Positions 62,313 through 64,000 of a stretch of 64,000 nt of DNA are shown here, piece by piece. Location: the NCBI GenBank assembly GCA_036365145.1, contig JAEOAD010001365.1, positions 3,679,001-3,743,000 of the forward strand, read 5' to 3'. How positions within the stretch are numbered: the first letter of the stretch is position 1; each line of letters starts with the position of its first letter. Origin of the DNA: Orientallactaga sibirica. Lineage: Eukaryota > Chordata > Mammalia > Rodentia > Dipodidae. The notes below the pieces were generated by a model. That model saw only the letters and a list, made by a program, of their open reading frames with translations. It had not been told where the DNA came from and searched no databases. The position numbers were made by a program, and so were the translations under genes.

Positions 62313-62650
62313 GTATTAATCACTTTCACCATCTCTGTAACCTGACAGGAGCAACTTTTAGACAGGAGTTATTTATTTTAGCTCACGGTTTCAGTGGCTT
62401 CACTCCATTGGGCAGGATAGGCATGGTCAGAGCAGAGCGGATCCCATCATGGCATCCAGGAAGCAGAGGAAGGGGAAATGACATCACCGGTACTGCGTTT
62501 CCCATTTTATCCCATGCAGGACCCCAGCCTGTGAGATGACACCACTCACTTTCAGGATGAGTCTTTCCCCTCCGTTAATCCTTTCAGGAAGCACTCTCAC
62601 AGACACATCCAGATCATGCCACCCTGTTGGCCTCAGAGGTAGTTTCAAAT
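62313..62650 (-). mobile_element. LTR-like element (MaLR type, tentative)
   Basis: CTGTATTAATCACTTTCACC, CAGGAGTTATTTATTTTAGC TCACGGTTTCAG is the antisense LTR 3' end. TCACAGACACATCCAGATCA and TTTCAAATGCAGCCAACCAT follow. Confidence 0.65.
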
Positions 62651-62721
62651 GCAGCCAACCATCCCAGTATCCCAGCAGGACTTCCACACTGAGGCCACAC
62701 TGTGAAGTAAAGACTGTTTTC

Positions 62722-62908
62722 CCTTCCTTCCTTCCTTCCTTCCTTCCTTCCTTCCTTCCTTCCTTCCTTCCTTCCTTCCTTCCTTCCTTCCTTCCTTCCT
62801 TCCTTCCTTCCTTCCTTCCTTCCTTCCTTCCTTCCTTCCTTCCTTCCTTCCTTCCTTCCTTCCTTCCTTCCTTTCCTTCCTTCCTTCCTGTCTTTCTTTC
62901 TTTCTTTT
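62722..62908 (+). repeat. (CCTT)n homopyrimidine microsatellite, ~40 copies
   Basis: About 165 bp of almost perfect CCTT units, then (CTTT)n. It abuts the head of the B1 at 62917. The long Pro/Ser/Phe/Leu and Lys/Glu/Gly/Arg frames here are artefacts. A pure run of this length should be unstable and may be collapsed in assembly. Confidence 0.98.
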
Positions 62909-62916
62909 AAAATATT

Positions 62917-63059
62917 TTGGTTGGATGTGGTGGTGCATGCCTTTAATCTCAGCACTCAGAAGGTAGAGGTAGGAGGATTAACTTGAGTTTGAGGCCACCC
63001 TGAGACTACAGAGTGAATTCCAGCTTAGCCTGGTCTAGAGCAAGATCCTGCCTCGAATA

Positions 63060-63060
<1 letters not shown>
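62917..63060 (+). mobile_element. B1 SINE
   Basis: GGTTGGATGTGGTGGTGCAT, TTTAATCTCAGCACTCAGAA, GAATTCCAGCTTAGCCTGGT, GCAAGATCCTGCCTCGAATA. Confidence 0.94.
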
Positions 63061-63106
<46 letters not shown>

Positions 63107-63108
63107 AT
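63061..63108 (+). repeat. (TG)n microsatellite
   Basis: About 38 bp of pure (TG)n between a B1 3' end and the tail of an antisense SINE. Confidence 0.98.
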
Positions 63109-63279
63109 TATGGAGAGAGAGAGAGAAAATGGGCACACTAAGGGCTCTAACCACTGAAAACAAACTCAGACACATGTGCCACCATGTACATCTGGCTTAC
63201 ATGGATTCTGGGGAATTGAGCTTGGGTCCTTAGGTGTCACAGGCAAGTGTCTTAACCACTAACCCATCTCTAAAGCCCA
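63109..63279 (-). mobile_element. B2-superfamily SINE
   Basis: Antisense copy: GAGAGAGAAAATGGGCACAC, CACATGTGCCACCATGTACA, and CTAACCCATCTCTAAAGCCC end. Confidence 0.92.
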
Positions 63280-64000
63280 CAGCTGCATTTTTCTCTCCAG
63301 GGCCCCATAGCAATGCCACAGGGACCTGTCCATCCCAGACGTCCATTAAAGAGCAGCCCTTGGGGCATCTGCCCTAGCTGTGTCTGTGAGGCAGTGGTCC
63401 CATGATCGTCCTTCTGATCTGGGTTGTGCATGATCATGTTTATTACAAATAGCCCCGTTTTATGAGTAGATGTAGCTTGGGAATCTGGAACCCAGTTGGG
63501 GGTTTCTTCTGTGTTCATTCATGATTCTCAGTTAATTGTGGGGGCTAGGTGCCCTTAGCTGGCCTGGCCCTTTTGTCTGCTGCATGGTGGGCTGCAGACC
63601 ACAGTAGGTTAGCTAGGACATCTTCCCATGGTGGCAGTGACAGGGCTGGCAAGAGTGGCAGGAGACTAAGCCCAGTGGCTGAGCACTCCCGAGGCCCTGC
63701 TTTTGCTAATATTTCATTATTTAAAGCAAATCTCCATGTGGACACTGCTGCCCCAAGTCAGGAGTCAGTGAAATAGACTCTATCCCTGGGTCATAACTCA
63801 AGGTGTGGACATAGCCAGGAAATGACGTAAAGGTCAACTTTGCAATCTATTCTATGACCCTAACCCTTCTTATAAACCTCCTTGGTGACCCTCTGACACA
63901 CGTGCACATCCATGCCTACAAGCAGAGCCTTGTGGGCTGTCGCCTCACACTGAGCTAGAAGTAGGGAACAGCAGAAACTTCCTCACCTCAGCCTCCCCAT
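63280..64000. other. No gene seen
   Basis: Unique-looking sequence to the end of the window. Frames of 66-82 residues on both strands are unsupported. Confidence 0.45.

Noticed and set aside
62614..62955. Lys/Glu/Gly/Arg-rich 113-codon frame
   Set aside because: It is the translation of the (CCTT)n microsatellite in reverse.
1..64000. Telomere repeats or a centromeric satellite
   Set aside because: No TTAGGG arrays were seen, and the unit lengths do not match a known rodent centromeric satellite.

Overview
The window is rodent nuclear DNA and contains no protein-coding gene I can support. Every open frame is short or lies inside simple or tandem repeats. None shows a recognisable protein family, and I find no convincing exon chain, tRNA, rRNA or CpG-island promoter. 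The rodent assignment rests on the repeats. There are many 7SL-derived B1 monomers on both strands. There are B4-type elements (tRNA-like plus B1-like fusions) and ID-type tRNA fragments. A very abundant tRNA-derived SINE of the B2 superfamily has a head reading GGCTGGAGAGATGGCTTAGC and a CT-rich, AATAAA-rich tail. That head differs from mouse and rat B2. My inference, from memory of the families and not from a search, is a dipodoid rodent such as a jerboa.

Layout. 1-10.2 kb: SINE-rich intergenic or intronic DNA with an old antisense L1 (2.6-5.2 kb) split by younger SINEs, and decayed LTR pieces. 10.2-14.3 kb: two minisatellite arrays of the same ~51-bp unit in opposite orientation (10247-12401 and 13148-14292), separated by ~750 bp. 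The unit is the 5' part of an ID-like tRNA SINE and still carries a perfect pol III A box. 14.3-20.9 kb: SINEs, CA/TG-rich tracts and unique sequence. 20.9-30.4 kb: a 9.5-kb minisatellite of about 195 copies of a 47-49-bp unit. 30.4-39.6 kb: unique sequence including candidate conserved non-coding elements, SINEs, LTRs and long homopurine microsatellites. 39.7-40.35 kb: a 19/20-bp purine-rich minisatellite open in all forward frames. 40.4-64 kb: further SINEs, MaLR-like LTRs, two MIR remnants, two lineage-type L1 3' ends in opposite orientation, a 4 x 43-bp tandem repeat, a duplicated block (59.3-60.5 and 61.7-62.2 kb) and a long (CCTT)n.

The main points of interest are structural. They are the inverted pair of SINE-derived minisatellites, a possible isolated relative of their unit at 43.3 kb, the homogenised CpG-bearing 49-bp array, the local duplication proven by a shared nested-LTR junction, an L1-tail/SINE composite inside one target duplication, and several AT-rich repeat-free islands that look like regulatory conserved elements. 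Repeat family names are from pattern recognition and all boundaries are approximate (about 5-20 bp).
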